A stretch of DNA of 64,000 bases, from positions 17,854,501-17,918,500 of the forward strand of contig NC_092672.1 of assembly GCF_964355755.1 (NCBI RefSeq). The letters are read 5' to 3'. Source of the stretch: Antedon mediterranea. Taxonomy: Eukaryota; Echinodermata; Crinoidea; Comatulida; Antedonidae. Below are positions 24,201 to 34,331 of this stretch, piece after piece (the first letter of the stretch is position 1; each line of letters begins with the position of its first letter). The translations under genes and the position numbers were made by a program. The notes under the pieces are model-generated. The model was given only the letters and a program-made list of their open reading frames with translations, was not told the origin of the DNA and ran no database searches.

Positions 24201-27200
24201 TACGGTAGACTGTCTAATCCATACCTTTATAAATTACTATGAATACAATATATAACATTATTTTTAACGTCATTTTTTAAGTTTGGAAATAGAAAACCAG
24301 CTGAAAGAAATATCGATACATTAACTTTGAACAGGTAAGCGATGTGAAAACCTTTTGTACTACAGTCGTAAAGTTGACATTCACCCCCCGCCCCCCAATA
24401 TAAAATCGGCGCCAACAGTTACAATTAAACAATAAAACAATAAATGTGCAAAAAACTACCGTTTTAAAACTTAGCGAGTGGAATATCTACACATTACATG
24501 CGTAACTGCAAATGATGTACAAAACTGACATATGGAAAGTATGAAAATGAAAAAATGGTACATCAACTGTACGTAAGCGGAGCCAAAAACTACCGTTATC
24601 ACATGAAATCACAAACAAGCAACGGTGTGTAATACTGGCCAATCGAAAGTAGGTGATTGAAATGCAACCACTTTAACTCAAGAAAATACGTTCGGTGCGA
24701 AAAATCGCTGGAAAGTCGATGCTTCAAATATCATTTTTTGAACTCACGAATGGGCGTATCGTGTGCAAAACAGTTGTTTCCACTGTTGAACAGGCGAACG
24801 GGGTATAAAACAGGCAATATTAGAATTAGAATGCGATGAACTATAATTATTAAGATGCTTTGTTTAAAATGTTCACGAACTACATGAAATGTTGATAAAT
24901 GAGCTGGCTAAATGTATACCTGTATTAACGTTAGATCAATTCAATTATTGCTGCCTGGGCTTAACATTCTTTAGATGGTTTGTGTTATGAGTAGTTTGTT
25001 CGGCGTATTGTCGTTTGGGCTAGTGGATGGTCACACATTGTATTGGATGGTGTAGATACTAGGTGAATGGTTTAAGTTTGTTTTACGCAAAATGTTAACG
25101 TAGATCGTGAATTAGGCTTGAGGAAAAAACATGTTTTTAAAACTCTCTTTTTTCATAATTTTAATTAAATTTTGGGAGTTTAAATCAGGTAAACGTATTC
25201 TTAAATAGTGCATTATTTCGAAAATGCAAAAACATGTAATCTGCCAGGGTAGGCGAGACGTATTTTGACTGATTACGTGAATTTTGAAATGACGACAAAG
25301 AGAGGGTTTTGCCAGATCGGGTCACATATACTGTAGATATACTTTCTACTACTAGCCTAGGCCTACTAGGCTACTATAATTTTTTTCTTCATTTTTTTTT
25401 TTTAAAGAAATTATTTAGGTCGGGCGAATTCTGGCAAGTATACCCTAGCTAGCCTAGGCCTACGTAAAAATTCATTTCAATCTATAACAGGGGCGGATCC
25501 AGGATTATTTTTGCGGGGGGGCACATGCGATCGTAGAGAGCAAAAAAAAATGCATTTTATGGTGTTCGAGATCACTAACGCACTCTGATTCGATCATCTG
25601 TAAAGGGTCTTGCACACCTCACCTATTCACAGTTCCGAACTTCAGGGTGGCGAAAGTATTTTTCCCAAAGACTTTCTCTGAAAATCCGAGTGAGGGCGTC
25701 CTATTTCGTCCCATTTTAGGGGAGCATTATTATGAATATGCATTTCTGCGCAGTAATCTTTTCTTCCTCGGTCACATTTGCCTCATTTTAATATATGTCA
25801 CGCTAGGCTGAACAACACTCTCATGAATAATAAACAGTTGATTACGTCATACTATACAACTGGGATTTTACCTCTTGAATATTCAATAACAATTTTAAAG
25901 ACCATGATGTCATTTAAATTCCATCTAAACTAATAACTCATCCCAAATTTATGTGATGAGGTCATAATTAAGGCACCTTAAGGGTACCTTTTCTCTTTAT
26001 TTAGTTATAGTTATAGCTTACCTAGAAAACATGACACTGTGTTTGATTTCAGTAGTTGTTTAATTTCCCCGAGTAGCTATTTAAAAAACAATTATTTTTT
26101 ATCTGACACATCTTTTTAGACTGTAATAAAATTGTATTGAAGAAATACAGGTGTATTAGGTATAGGCCTAATCTGACTGAAAGTTCAATTTGATTTGGTG
26201 AATAAATATCTCACTATACCCTATTTAATAGTGTTACCTTTGTCAGCAGCCCAAAATCAAATTTTGATGAATATGTGTTCATGTCACTTAATTTGGTAAT
26301 TGCACTTGAATTGAAAATGAAAAATCCAGTTTAATAATAATAAGCATTACATAGTATTTGATACAATAAATAATATAGTGCAAGTAAAATTTATGAATAT
26401 TCAAGAGGTAAAATTTCCAGTATAGTATGACGTAATCAACTGTTTATTATTCATGAGAGTGTTGTTCAGCCTAGCGTGACATATATTAAAATGAGGCAAA
26501 TGTGACCGAGGAAGAAAAGATTACCTTTCTGCGCTCGCCTTCTGAATGAACATTTTAGTACGCTGCGCTTTCCGAATGAATTGCCGATTCTTACAAATAG
26601 GGAGGACATCGCTTTGTTGTAACTACGTATTGGTCCCTGGATGTAGCATGACTCAGATATCGACGGCGGCGTAAGCTGGGCCAACTTTTAAATATAGAAC
26701 TTTAATAGAATAGAACTTTAATTAATTCGTACAAAGGGACACCGCCAGGGTAGTGCGTAACTACACGCTTTGGCCCTTGTAACTTGATACAGTCTAGATA
26801 TCGATGCTTGGACCGCAATGAAAATAAGTTCTGATCGTTCACCTTTGTTCCCGGCCTCAAATCCCTCCCGCTCATTGCGCACGCTCCTATTCCTCTACTA
26901 CTAGGCCTAGTACTAGGGTTACCGAGAGTTGACTCCATTGTTATTGCCACGATTCAACTCCGCGTACGTTACCATGCGCGCTATGTCATTGACGCGATTA
27001 TTTGTCCATTGGTAAACACATTTTTATGTAATATTATTCTGAAAATAATTGAACTGTAAACATAATTCTTTTGAGTATTTATTTATTTACATATCATTCC
27101 ATAAGATCAACTATTTTTTATCGTCATTACATTCAACCAAACATGTAAAAAATGTGGTTAAAATATCGTCCTGTCTAGCGCGTACGACCATACGCGGTAG

Positions 27201-29044
27201 ATTGTTTACTCAAAAACCTTCGAACGGTCCAGTGACCTAACCCTATTCAACCTTGTTTTTGTAGTTGGGCCTCTCATGGCCTGGGATTTGTTTGTCTTCC
27301 TACGCCAAGATAATATAGTTCTACATGCCATGTGCTTTTTTCTCTGAGAAATATTTATTATAAGTGCCAAAAAAACGGTTTTTTCTCGATATGAAGCCTT
27401 TATTATTTAAATCTTTTAGAGAAAAATCACACATACCATAAAGCAGGTCCATTTATTTCATTTTTTAAATAAAATTGTGAAAATTACGTGAGGCTCAACT
27501 ACAAAACCACCATTTTGTGGTATGATGTCATCGTAAGCCAATCAAAGCTGAGATTTCCCGCGATCGGCAGAGCTCACGGTTGAATGATTTTGGATCCTGG
27601 CTATTTGATTGGTGGACGCGAATCACCCACAGCGGAATGTTTTCTCTCGCGTGTACCGCGAAGTCACATGGTCTGTCTGTACGGATGTTACTACACAAAT
27701 TTAGAGCAATGAATTTGTACGAATTCCGTTAAATAAACAACTTTATATATTTTGTAAACATTTAATAACATATTTTATTGATATTTCCAATGTTGATATA
27801 TAAAATAAATTACTATAAAACGTAATTATTTGTAATTATTTTAGCGAAAAACGGTGTGGTTCATACAATTGTCGACTGAGGGCGCAATTTGTTTACAACG
27901 TTCGTGGCCAAAAACGATCATTTTCGGAGATGTTTTAGACTTTATATTTCGAAAACTACAAGTCAGATTTTCGTAATTCTTTCTTTATTGGAATATTGAA
28001 ACAAAATACTAACATACAGTATAATGTTTAAATTGGTTGAAAAATAACAACTTTTAATTTTGCATCGTTATCCCTACTAGTACCAGATAGAGAGTACTAC
28101 TACTCTAGACTATTCATATCGGTTATCCGTGGGTCTCTTATTTTATAGCAAAAATATCGCAGGATAGCCTAAATACAATATTATTATTATACAGTAATAG
28201 TAGGTTAAATGATGTTGCACCTTCTGTTTTTTGGACATGGTGAATAGTGTGTGTCACGCAGACTGGTGTCACGACGGTGGAGGCAGCAAGCAAATCAAAC
28301 GTGTCACAGCACGTGTACTTGGTTTTGTCTAGACAAATATTAAACGTGTCTGTTGAGCTATCGTATTTCGGCAATAAAACAGACTGACAGAAGAAGTTAC
28401 CCAGTTTCTAATCTAAAAACTTTTTTTTTTACTTTTTCATTTACAATTTTTTTTTTCGTGTTGATGACGTGGCCCCCCCCCCCCCTTGAATCCGCGCCTG
28501 TATAAAAAAAAAGTAAAACAATATCATTGTATTGAACCACACGTCGTTTTGTTTGCACGTTGTATGACAAACGGCACACGCGGCGTTTCATACATTCAAT
28601 TGTGTTTCAATTGGCGGCCGTTTCAGTCGGCGGCGGCCGTTTCGGCTGTAAGCCAGCGTTGGCCTAACTAGCCTAGCCTAAGCCTAGGCTATGCCTGGCC
28701 CTATGCCTTAGTTTAGGCCTATATAAAACGAATTGTAATGAAACTGGTCCGCCATACCGATTTCGGCCCGGAACCGATTTTGGTGTGACAGGCCTACCTC
28801 TTGGTTGTTGAGCAGCTGACCCCGCTATTGGCTGCAACAAAATCATATCACTATCCTTTACACCATATTGTTCTAACGTTTTCTTGTTGTCTTCCAACAC
28901 TTTGCCCGCATGGATAAGGCGTACATCATCTGCCTTCACACCAGTTTCTACTTCACAAAGGGCCTTAAAATTCTCTAACTCAATATCTGGACTTACATCA
29001 AGTTGTAAATACTGTCCAGAAACATTAGTAACCAAAACCTTCAT
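15092..29044 (-). CDS. DDI2: DDI1/DDI2 homolog, 5' four coding exons (partial gene)
   Basis: Known family role: Ddi1/Ddi2 proteins are proteasome shuttle factors with an N-terminal ubiquitin-like domain, a helical DDI domain and a retropepsin-like aspartyl protease; they act in cytosol and nucleus, and DDI2 cleaves NRF1 (NFE2L1) when the proteasome is impaired. Seen here: four exons joined by GT-AG introns with matching phases (1, 1, 2) give 243 codons in order: ubiquitin-like domain, short linker, NPALLRD and [20 protein letters not shown] helical motifs, an ADPMDPSAQ helix, then [13 protein letters not shown] and VKAFVDSG, where D is the predicted catalytic aspartate. Exon 4 ends inside the codon after that DS, so most of the protease domain is missing and should lie further left. 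Introns are about 5.8 kb, 7.2 kb and 0.25 kb and full of transposons. The exons themselves show no frameshift or stop, so I infer a live gene cut by the window. Confidence 0.93.
15471..15597 (-). CDS. DDI2: DDI2 exon 3: helical domain
   Basis: Acceptor ...CTAAAACAG, first base 15597; donor GTACTT after 15471. 127 nt, phase 1 in and phase 2 out. Encodes [20 protein letters not shown], then [20 protein letters not shown], then TIK. The E-K-F junction with exon 2 reproduces the family's S-G-D/S-L-E-K-F sequence, which is strong support for the splice. The A-D-P-x-D-x-x-A-Q motif is typical of DDI proteins. Confidence 0.9.
16343..16913 (+). pseudogene. 3' end of a CR1/L2-like LINE
   Basis: Encodes [20 protein letters not shown], then HPLHYKFN and [18 protein letters not shown], the conserved tail of the LINE ORF2 protein (K-I-V/I-x-x-x-S-x-I-x-G ... 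H-P-L-H ... N-S-F-V/I-P-x-A-I-R-L-x-N). After a stop come a 3' UTR and the end GGGGATAATAAAGTTTTAAT followed by TGAATTGAATTGATAATT. A short microsatellite-like tail instead of poly(A) is typical of CR1/L2 elements. The strand is opposite to DDI2, inside its intron 2. Confidence 0.8.
16630..16678. repeat. Perfect palindrome with 24-bp arms at the LINE ORF end
   Basis: Arms 16630-16653 and 16655-16678 are exact inverted copies around a single A at 16654. The right arm sequence repeats again directly at about 16683-16714. It begins inside the last codons of the LINE frame. Confidence 0.92.
18095..18345 (+). pseudogene. Possible small or degenerate coding fragment, unknown
   Basis: ATG at 18095 opens 42 codons ([20 protein letters not shown] ...) to a stop at 18221-18223. 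A shifted frame then gives [20 protein letters not shown] up to about 18340. The acidic, non-repetitive composition looks more protein-like than the surrounding DNA, but I do not recognise a family. It may be a frameshifted remnant of a transposon protein. Confidence 0.3.
18640..19320 (+). repeat. CRE-bearing dispersed repeat, copy 1
   Basis: Shares blocks with 57900-58580 (same strand) and with 36700-37090 and 44280-44640 (inverted): GCGCGCGTTTT / CAAAATTxTGCCTxTTTT, TGGCCACxxGAATxTAAAA, GATTTTTxTCTTTTTCGTCATAGCTCATCACATT and GTGACGTCATC. Perfect TGACGTCA palindromes are at 18946, 19121 and 19281. No open frame; probably a non-autonomous element. Confidence 0.7.
19321..22754. other. DDI2: DDI2 intron 2, right part: little recognisable
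   Basis: No gene seen. About 20080-20200 matches 61300-61410 (TTGTTTGACGTTCATCxxGGAGG ... GAAAATAAAAGGTCGC), so it is a dispersed repeat. TAGGCCTA-type motifs are dense at 21235-21790. Two overlapping frames at 20210-20461 have no recognisable features. Confidence 0.45.
22755..22982 (-). CDS. DDI2: DDI2 exon 2: linker and start of helical domain
   Basis: Acceptor ...TTGATAG, first base 22982; donor after CTAG at 22755 with GTATTG. 228 nt, entering and leaving in phase 1. It encodes [20 protein letters not shown] (the I-D-F-S-x-I-x-V-P-G motif found in vertebrate DDI2), a Q/P/S-rich linker, and [20 protein letters not shown] ending in [11 protein letters not shown]. These match the DDI1/2 region before the helical domain closely. 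An upstream in-frame ATG near 23004 lies in the intron and is not a start. Confidence 0.92.
23265..24210. mobile_element. MITE cluster with TACCGTAAAACCTCGAAAAG termini
   Basis: A left end (TACCGTAAAACCTCGAAAAG..., 23265) and an inverted right end (...CTTTTCGAGGTTTTACGGTA, to 23761) bound a 497-bp unit. It is rich in direct and inverted copies of GGGCTTCTTTTCGAGATG (for example 23320-23370, 23630-23755). A diverged further copy ends with GTTTTACGGTA at about 24197-24208. Frames on the minus strand (23206-23569) are by-products of these repeats. Located in DDI2 intron 1. Confidence 0.8.
24211..25487. other. DDI2: DDI2 intron 1, no feature recognised
   Basis: AT-rich with TAGGCCTA motifs near 25360 and 25460. 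No coding sequence or clear repeat ends seen. Confidence 0.4.
25748..26535. mobile_element. Inverted-repeat MITE with about 135-bp arms
   Basis: 25748-25882 is nearly the inverse of 26396-26535: TTTTCTTCCTCGGTCACATT, CGCTAGGCTGAACAACACTC and AACAGTTGATTACGTCATAC each recur reverse-complemented in the other arm. The roughly 510-bp interior has no coding sequence. Confidence 0.85.
26915..27625 (+). repeat. Dispersed 0.7-kb repeat, copy 1 (inverted partner at 53425-54085)
   Basis: Blocks shared with the partner in inverse order: GGGTTACCGAGAGTTGACTC, CGATTCAACTCCGCGTACGT, GGCCTGGGATTTGTTTGTCT, TACGCCAAGATAATATAGTT and GCCAATCAAAxCTGAGxTTTCC. The accidental frame at 27049-27240 reappears on the minus strand at 53742-53948. 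Confidence 0.85.
27626..28797. other. DDI2: DDI2 intron 1 close to exon 1
   Basis: No coding sequence. Holds a C-run (28472-28485) at the right end of the CAGG element and, at 28610-28650, two GGCGGCCGTTTC-type repeats (GGCGGCCG-TTTCAG, GGCGGCCGTTTCGG). The donor of exon 1 is at 28797-28796. Confidence 0.5.
28798..29044 (-). CDS. DDI2: DDI2 exon 1: ubiquitin-like domain
   Basis: Starts at ATG 29044-29042 in a good context (A at -3) and encodes 82 residues plus one base. [17 protein letters not shown] followed by [26 protein letters not shown] and [12 protein letters not shown] is the ubiquitin-like fold of Ddi proteins, including the family's E-x-F-K/R-A-L-C-E helix. The exon ends at AGAG with donor GTAGGC (28797-28792). 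Reading frame beyond the donor continues to about 28673 but is unlike the family, so it is intronic. Confidence 0.93.
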
Positions 29045-29386
29045 ATTTATAGACCGCAGTAATCCAATAAATAATTGAAAATCAGTGAATGAATGAACTC
29101 AGCGCGTGTTATTCTTCTTTTGCGACGACAAAAAAAATGCTCAATATTATGAAACGCCAAATGAACATTATTTTACTTACACATCGCAGCTTGAAATCAT
29201 CAACCACCATAATATGCGGCCATTTTTTAAAATTTAAAAACATATTTATATATTGCACCTGTTTTACATATGGTTGTTGTTTCTTTAGAGCAATAGATTA
29301 AAACACTTTTTTTTAAATGAGAAAAAATTAGGCCTAAAGGGATACATAAAATATATTGTTCAAAGCATGTTTACAAAAGAGTGTTG
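29045..29386. other. DDI2: Upstream of DDI2: presumed 5' UTR and promoter
   Basis: Non-coding, AT-rich. Transcription would run leftwards from here. I see no clear TATA box, initiator or CpG-rich block. A transposon edge at 29387 lies only about 340 bp from the start codon, so the proximal promoter is either very short or contains transposon DNA. Confidence 0.4.
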
Positions 29387-31417
29387 ACAAAGTGCGAGGC
29401 AGCGAGGCAAGCGAGGCATGCGCGGCATGCCAAATATTTGTGCGAGGCATCATTTTATCATTTCCAAAAGTGCGAGGCATGCGAGGCATATAGTTTACAA
29501 TTTCAAAAAGGTGCGAGGCATATCTTAACGTGCTATTATGCTATATTATAGGCCTAATAATCAATCGATACAAGCGTATCTAAATAGATTCGTGTATACA
29601 CTCATCATGTTGTTTATTTTTATGTAACGATTGTTTTTTCATTCAAGTCATATCGTGTCAAAAGTGCCCAAACTACGGTTCAAAAATCTGAACGACAGTC
29701 TCTAACTTTCGATAAACAATAATTGTTAAAGCGACACACTCATCAAATGACTGCAATGTTTGTTGGCATTTCGAGCGTGTTCACTCACATGTCTCTCGAA
29801 CATAGCAGAGTGAAAATAATATTTTGTCACACCCCTGCGCCTAGATCCGGTAGACCCGAGAGATGGAAAATCCCTCTTTACTATTTAGCAGGTAGCGGAA
29901 TGATTCAGCCCTCAGCTCAGAGGATTGTGGTGCATTCCCCTCCTATAGCACGTGGTTTCAGCAGCAACGCACAGACTTCTCTCTGAGCGGCGTGCCAAAG
30001 ACATTTTTGACATTCCATTCTCTAGGAACAACACGTGTGGTGTACCTCTCTCGCAAATAAGGTGAACAGCGATTGCCAGGACAAGTTCAATAACTGGCGG
30101 TGAATAAAAGGTAACTGATATGGCGATCCAATAACATGCCGCAAAGAAAAAAATTGCGACAGAATTCTGGAGCGCGTGTGAAAAAAGATTTACGTCCGAC
30201 AATTGTAATACTAGGCCTAAAATTAAACTTTAGCTAATATGCTTAGCCCTAACCTAGATAAGAGGCCTATGTAGAAAATAATTTAATCAATTTTGATATA
30301 ATAATAATTGGTGTAATATTTAATAATGATACACTATTCCTGTTTTAGTAAGCTAGATATATTACGAACGATTTTTATTTATTGTTGTCCATGTACGTAT
30401 TAATAAACCTGGCGCTAGTTTCCTTCGCTTGTATTTTTACTCCAAATTTGATAACTAACTTTATCGTGTGAATACCACACCTTAGAAGTATACCTCATGA
30501 GTACTTTAATGAAAGAATCACATAAAAAGTAACAAATAAATCCTTAAATTAATGATTTTACAGGCGTGTTTCTCGCACACTGTTCGCGAATTTCACTTAT
30601 TCAATGTTCAATATTTTTGTTTCTATGGAGCGCCAAAAGAGCAACGATAATAGAGGACTAAAACTCAGTGGAATGCGTCAATTTCTCATGCATTTATTGG
30701 TGAAAAACACGTTTTATTTCAATATATTTGTTAATTTGTCAATAAAAATGCTGTAATATGTTACTGCTGATACTGTTCTGTTTTCAAAGAATAATAATCG
30801 ATCCTAAATCAACATCACTACCTAGTCTAGACCTAGGACATCCTACTAAGGATATTATGATGAATTTTTCTATTTTATTCTTTAAAATGTTAACGAAACC
30901 GTGTACATTATCAACAGTAACATTTTTCATTACTGACAGTGACAAAATCTATTGAAATTGTACTTGATTTTCACCAAATAATGCGTTAAATATAAATGGA
31001 TTCCACAGAGTTTTTAGCCCTCTAATTAATTTTGCTCTTTTGGCGTTCCATAGAAACCAAAATATTGAACATTGAGTGTGCGAAATGCGAGAAAAACAAC
31101 GTCTGTAAAATCACCAATTTAATGGATTTATTGTTACTTTTATGTGATTTTTCTTCATTAAAGTAGGCCTACTAATTCTAAGCTGTGGTATTCAGGATAA
31201 AGTTGGTTAAAATACAAGGCAGGTGCAAAAGGAAACTAGCCTAGCGGGCCTAGGCCTAGGCTACTTCAATTTCGGTGATTTCCTGCCTTGCAATTTTGAG
31301 AAATGATAAAATGATGCCTCGCATTTTTTGATGATGGTAAAACGATGCCTCGCATAAATTTCTGACTTGCCTCGCATGCCTTCCCTGCCTCGCGTGCCTC
31401 GCTGCCTCGCACTTTGT
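29387..31417. mobile_element. 2.0-kb inverted element with GCGAGGCA-rich termini
   Basis: ACAAAGTGCGAGGCAGCGAG at 29387 is inverted at the right end (CTCGCTGCCTCGCACTTTGT, ending 31417). Terminal regions are built of GCGAGGCAt/a repeats (29391-29522 and 31312-31410). Inner arms also pair: about 30395-30690 with 30990-31245 (TTTTTGTTTCTATGGAGCGC and TTGCTCTTTTGGCGTTCCAT orientation). No transposase frame. The flanks show no clear duplication. Confidence 0.7.
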
Positions 31418-31544
31418 TACTACCCTTTACAAAATAGTAGTAATAAAATGACTAAAAATACAAAATTCCTTTTATAAATAAAACTGGATTTAATAACAAT
31501 GGTAAAATAGTGAGGATTTACTTTGAAAACAATATTTTTTTATA

Positions 31545-32085
31545 ATTACCTCGGAGGTTATTCGATCGCGCGTGTCTGTCTGTTTGTTATCAGATTACTC
31601 AAAAGTTATTGCCATGCCAGAGATCAAATTGAAAACACAGATAGATATGTGATCGAGGACCACTCCATTAGATTTTGGAGGCAATCCAGATCAGGATCCC
31701 AATTCTGGAATACTTTTTTGTATTATTTTCAGACTGCTAGAAGTGTTAAAAAGATAGGATACAATTTTCAAAAGCCGGCAAGAAGTCTTAAAGTAACAAG
31801 TAGGCCCTATACTGAAGAAACAAACTGAAATTGCATTTTCTCGAGAACTACTTACTTGTCACAAGAACTTGATTTGATTTAATGTACCGGTTTTTTTATA
31901 CGAGTAGTTTTTAAAAACCTATTTCTTTTCAAATTCACCCGTTTGTTTTTGGCGTTGCTAGTCAACTAAAACTTATTCGTTAGTTGAAAGGCTGGTTTGG
32001 TTACATAACCATTACACCAAACATACACAATGTTGTAGATAGTGAAATTAGCCTAATTAACACACAGCATTAAGACTTCATCTTC
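31545..32085 (+). repeat. Dispersed repeat, third copy of the 15.9/17.4-kb family
   Basis: Shares AGATATGTGATCGAGGACCA, TTTTCTCGAGAACTACTT, CAAATTCACCCGTTTGTTTT, GGTTACATAACCATTACACC and CACAGCATTAAGAC with the copies at 15865-16325 and 17365-17880, in the same orientation. Confidence 0.8.
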
Positions 32086-32389
32086 ATCGTTATGAGCTGT
32101 TCCCACATAATCATGTTGATTATTGTGGAACTAGTTGGTGTTGTGGCAATAGTATTCACAGCTGATTTTGGTTTGATTGTTTGGATTTATTTCTTATATT
32201 ATTTTATTTATTTATTTATCTTTTTTATTATTATTACTATTTTTTCTGTTATGCCTTTTATTTATTGTTACAAGGGGTGACTCGAGTTGGCGGGGTTGTC
32301 ATGCCCGAATTTAGATGCACTATCTAAACCCCTGCCTAGCAAATGGAACATCTGTATAGATTTTGTTCTGATGGTCTTCACATTCGTCA

Positions 32390-33640
32390 TTCCACTCTCT
32401 CACAGTGCGAAGAAAGAAGGGCCAAAACCGGTAGTCAGTTCTGAGGGCATTGGATGAGAACTGGTTGGGATGTGAGCCTTTGTTATTTTTAGAAGAATTA
32501 CCAGTCGTTTTGAGGGGGCAAAAATAGAGTTGATAAACAGCTGTCTAGCTTCTTTTCTCTTGCTCTGTAGTGAGTTCCATTTCAGTTCCTTCATCATGTT
32601 ATTAACACTTGAGGTTCTGCAAAACATCCTTCTAGCTGCACGTCGTTGGACCTTCTCAAGATATCTTGAGAAGGTCCAACGACGTGCAGCTAGATGGAGG
32701 TTTCGCATAAGTTATGTTGATTTGTGGGTGGGATCCCATACAGTTGAAGCGTACTCCATTATTCTGCTTTGTTGGCTGCTTCTTTCACCTTCTTAGAGCC
32801 AATTTTAAGATTCCTTTTTAAAAATCCCAGAGCCTGGTTTCCAGCTTGGCAGACATTGTGATGTGCTGGTTCCACGTGTAATTTAGACCGTTATATATGG
32901 TGACGCCCAGGTACTTGATGTTATCCATCGGCTTGATAACCATACAAAGAATACAATGGTCTGGGTGTATAGGGCCCTTCTTTCTAGATATAATCATTAC
33001 TTGGCACTTGTCTGAATTCCAACTTCCACACCTTTTCCCATTCAGCCAGTTTTAAAAATATCAGCTTGGAGTTGTACGTATCTCATCTCTCCTTAATGTG
33101 ATTACTCGATGTATCAGTGTGTCATCGGCAAATAATCTGGTAGTCCATTTTTATTCTTTCAGTCAGGTCATTGATGTTGAATACACTGGATAAAACAGGA
33201 ATGTATGAGGACTTTGTCCCGTTCATCACAACAGCTTGTGTCCTATCTCTGAGTAATTGTTCAATCCATTTCGAAGTCTTACCACAGATACCATTTCTTC
33301 TAAGCTTGTATATCAGGTGTGGGTGACAAACGCTTTTGAAAAGTGAAATACAAAAACATCCTGACGTTTAACTTTCTCTGCACTCAGAAGCTCGTCAATC
33401 AGGCCTACAATTTGAGTCTCGGTAGATCTGCCACCGCGAAATCCATGGTGCTCATCTTTTAGGATGTTGTGCTGGTCACTATGAGATCAGTAACGATGAT
33501 GTGTTCCATAATTTTACAAGGGATGCTGGTCAATGCTGATAATGGTCTGTAGTTGGATGCTTTGTATCGCTCACATCTTTCCTAATGCGGGGTGATGTGA
33601 TGTGTGAATTTCCAATCTTGTAGTTACAGTAATCATATTA
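32390..33640 (-). pseudogene. Decayed LINE reverse transcriptase (3' half)
   Basis: Minus-strand frames give LEKVQRRAARRMFCRTSSVN and MKELKWNSLQSKRKEARQLF (32,400-32,660), the conserved region after the reverse transcriptase in many LINEs (V-Q-R-R-A-A-R ... S-V/x-x-x-M-L/M-x-x-L-x-W-x-S-L-x-x-R-R). Further right, disrupted frames contain YKASNYRPLSALTSIPCKIM and GFRGGRSTETQIVGLIDELL-like stretches (33,400-33,570) typical of RT motifs. Many stops and frameshifts. Confidence 0.75.
32631..32694. repeat. Perfect 64-bp palindrome inside the LINE remnant
   Basis: TCTAGCTGCACGTCGTTGGA... to the centre between 32662 and 32663, then its exact reverse complement to 32694; 32 of 32 positions pair with no spacer. 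It inverts the codons for LEKVQRRAARR, so the LINE reading frame runs into its own reverse complement. Confidence 0.96.
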
Positions 33641-33766
33641 CTTTAGCAGTCCCTGACCAATTTCATCTTTGTACATTGTATATATGTTTTGTTGGTCGAA
33701 TAAATAAATTAAATGATGCCTGTCTGTGTCTGGTATATAGCCCTGAATATTCAAATTAATTAATTA

Positions 33767-34331
33767 AATTTCAGTATATCACCGGGCGGTTTAGAATTAA
33801 TGTGCTTTGCCTGATTATGAGATCATGTTCCGAATATGAGCACTGTTTTTATAATTTACAGTATAGTATGATTTATATATAATTTACACAGTGCTACGCA
33901 ACACATTGATTTACATATACACAATATTATTTTAAAATCCGTTGCGTATTAAAGTTGGAATTTATTCTGACTTGTTATGCCTCCACTGATTGTGAGGGCG
34001 TTTGTTGTATGAGAGAATGTATCTGGTGGGTAAAAATCTGTGATAATACCATATATGGCTCTGTGGTTTAGTGGTATGATACTCGCCCTGTAAGCGAGAG
34101 GTTGCAGGTTCGAATCCCGCCAGAGACAATTTTTTCATACAACTAAAAAATACGGAACTTTCGCCAATGAGCTATGCTCGACGCGATTATGTGATCATGT
34201 TCCGAATATGAGCACTGTTTCTATAATTTACAGTATGATTTATATATAATTTACACAGTGCTACGCAACACATTGATTTATATATAAAACACAAAGAACA
34301 TTTCTAAACCGCCCGGTGATATACTGAAATT
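33767..34331. mobile_element. 565-bp TIR element enclosing a tRNA-like gene and a direct repeat
   Basis: Perfect 30-bp terminal inverted repeats: AATTTCAGTATATCACCGGG... (33767-33796) and its complement (34302-34331). ATTA flanks both ends (33763-33766, 34332-34335). Inside, about 100 bp beginning GATTATGxGATCATGTTCCG is present twice in direct orientation (33813-33925 and 34185-34286), flanking the tRNA-like sequence. No protein-coding capacity. Confidence 0.85.
34057..34128 (+). tRNA. tRNA-like gene, anticodon TGT (Thr) with tRNA-Pro-like D arm, possibly pseudogene
   Basis: 72 nt fold as a tRNA: acceptor GGCTCTG / CAGAGAC (6 of 7 pairs, mismatch at position 2), D region GTTTAGTGGTATGAT as in animal tRNA-Pro, a perfect anticodon stem CTCGC/GCGAG, loop CCTGTAA, T arm GCAGG-TTCGAAT-CCCGC (one mismatch). 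Box A (TGGTTTAGTGG) and box B (GGTTCGAATCC) are intact, and TTTTTT at 34130-34135 could terminate RNA polymerase III. Position 33, normally U, is C. Those three departures suggest a tRNA-derived sequence rather than a working tRNA. Confidence 0.65.

Larger units (their letters stand above)
25488..28500. mobile_element. 3.0-kb element with CAGG...CCTG ends and 5-bp target duplication
   Basis: Left end CAGGGGCGGATCCAGGATTA (25488) and right end, inverted, CAGGCGCGGATTCAAGGGGG (ending 28500) agree at most positions and are followed inward by G- or C-runs. TATAA flanks both sides (25483-25487 and 28501-28505). CAGG-type ends suggest the hAT superfamily, although hAT normally makes 8-bp duplications. 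No transposase is present; the interior holds other repeats. Lies in DDI2 intron 1, about 300 bp from exon 1. Confidence 0.6.

Noticed and set aside
28673-28797. C-terminal tail of the DDI2 exon 1 reading frame
   Set aside because: A GTAGGC donor at 28797 fits the phase of exon 2 exactly, and the sequence after it does not resemble DDI proteins.
34057-34128. Fully functional tRNA-Thr(TGT)
   Set aside because: C at position 33, an acceptor mismatch and a T-stem mismatch, plus its place inside a TIR element, make a normal housekeeping tRNA unlikely; kept only as tRNA-like.
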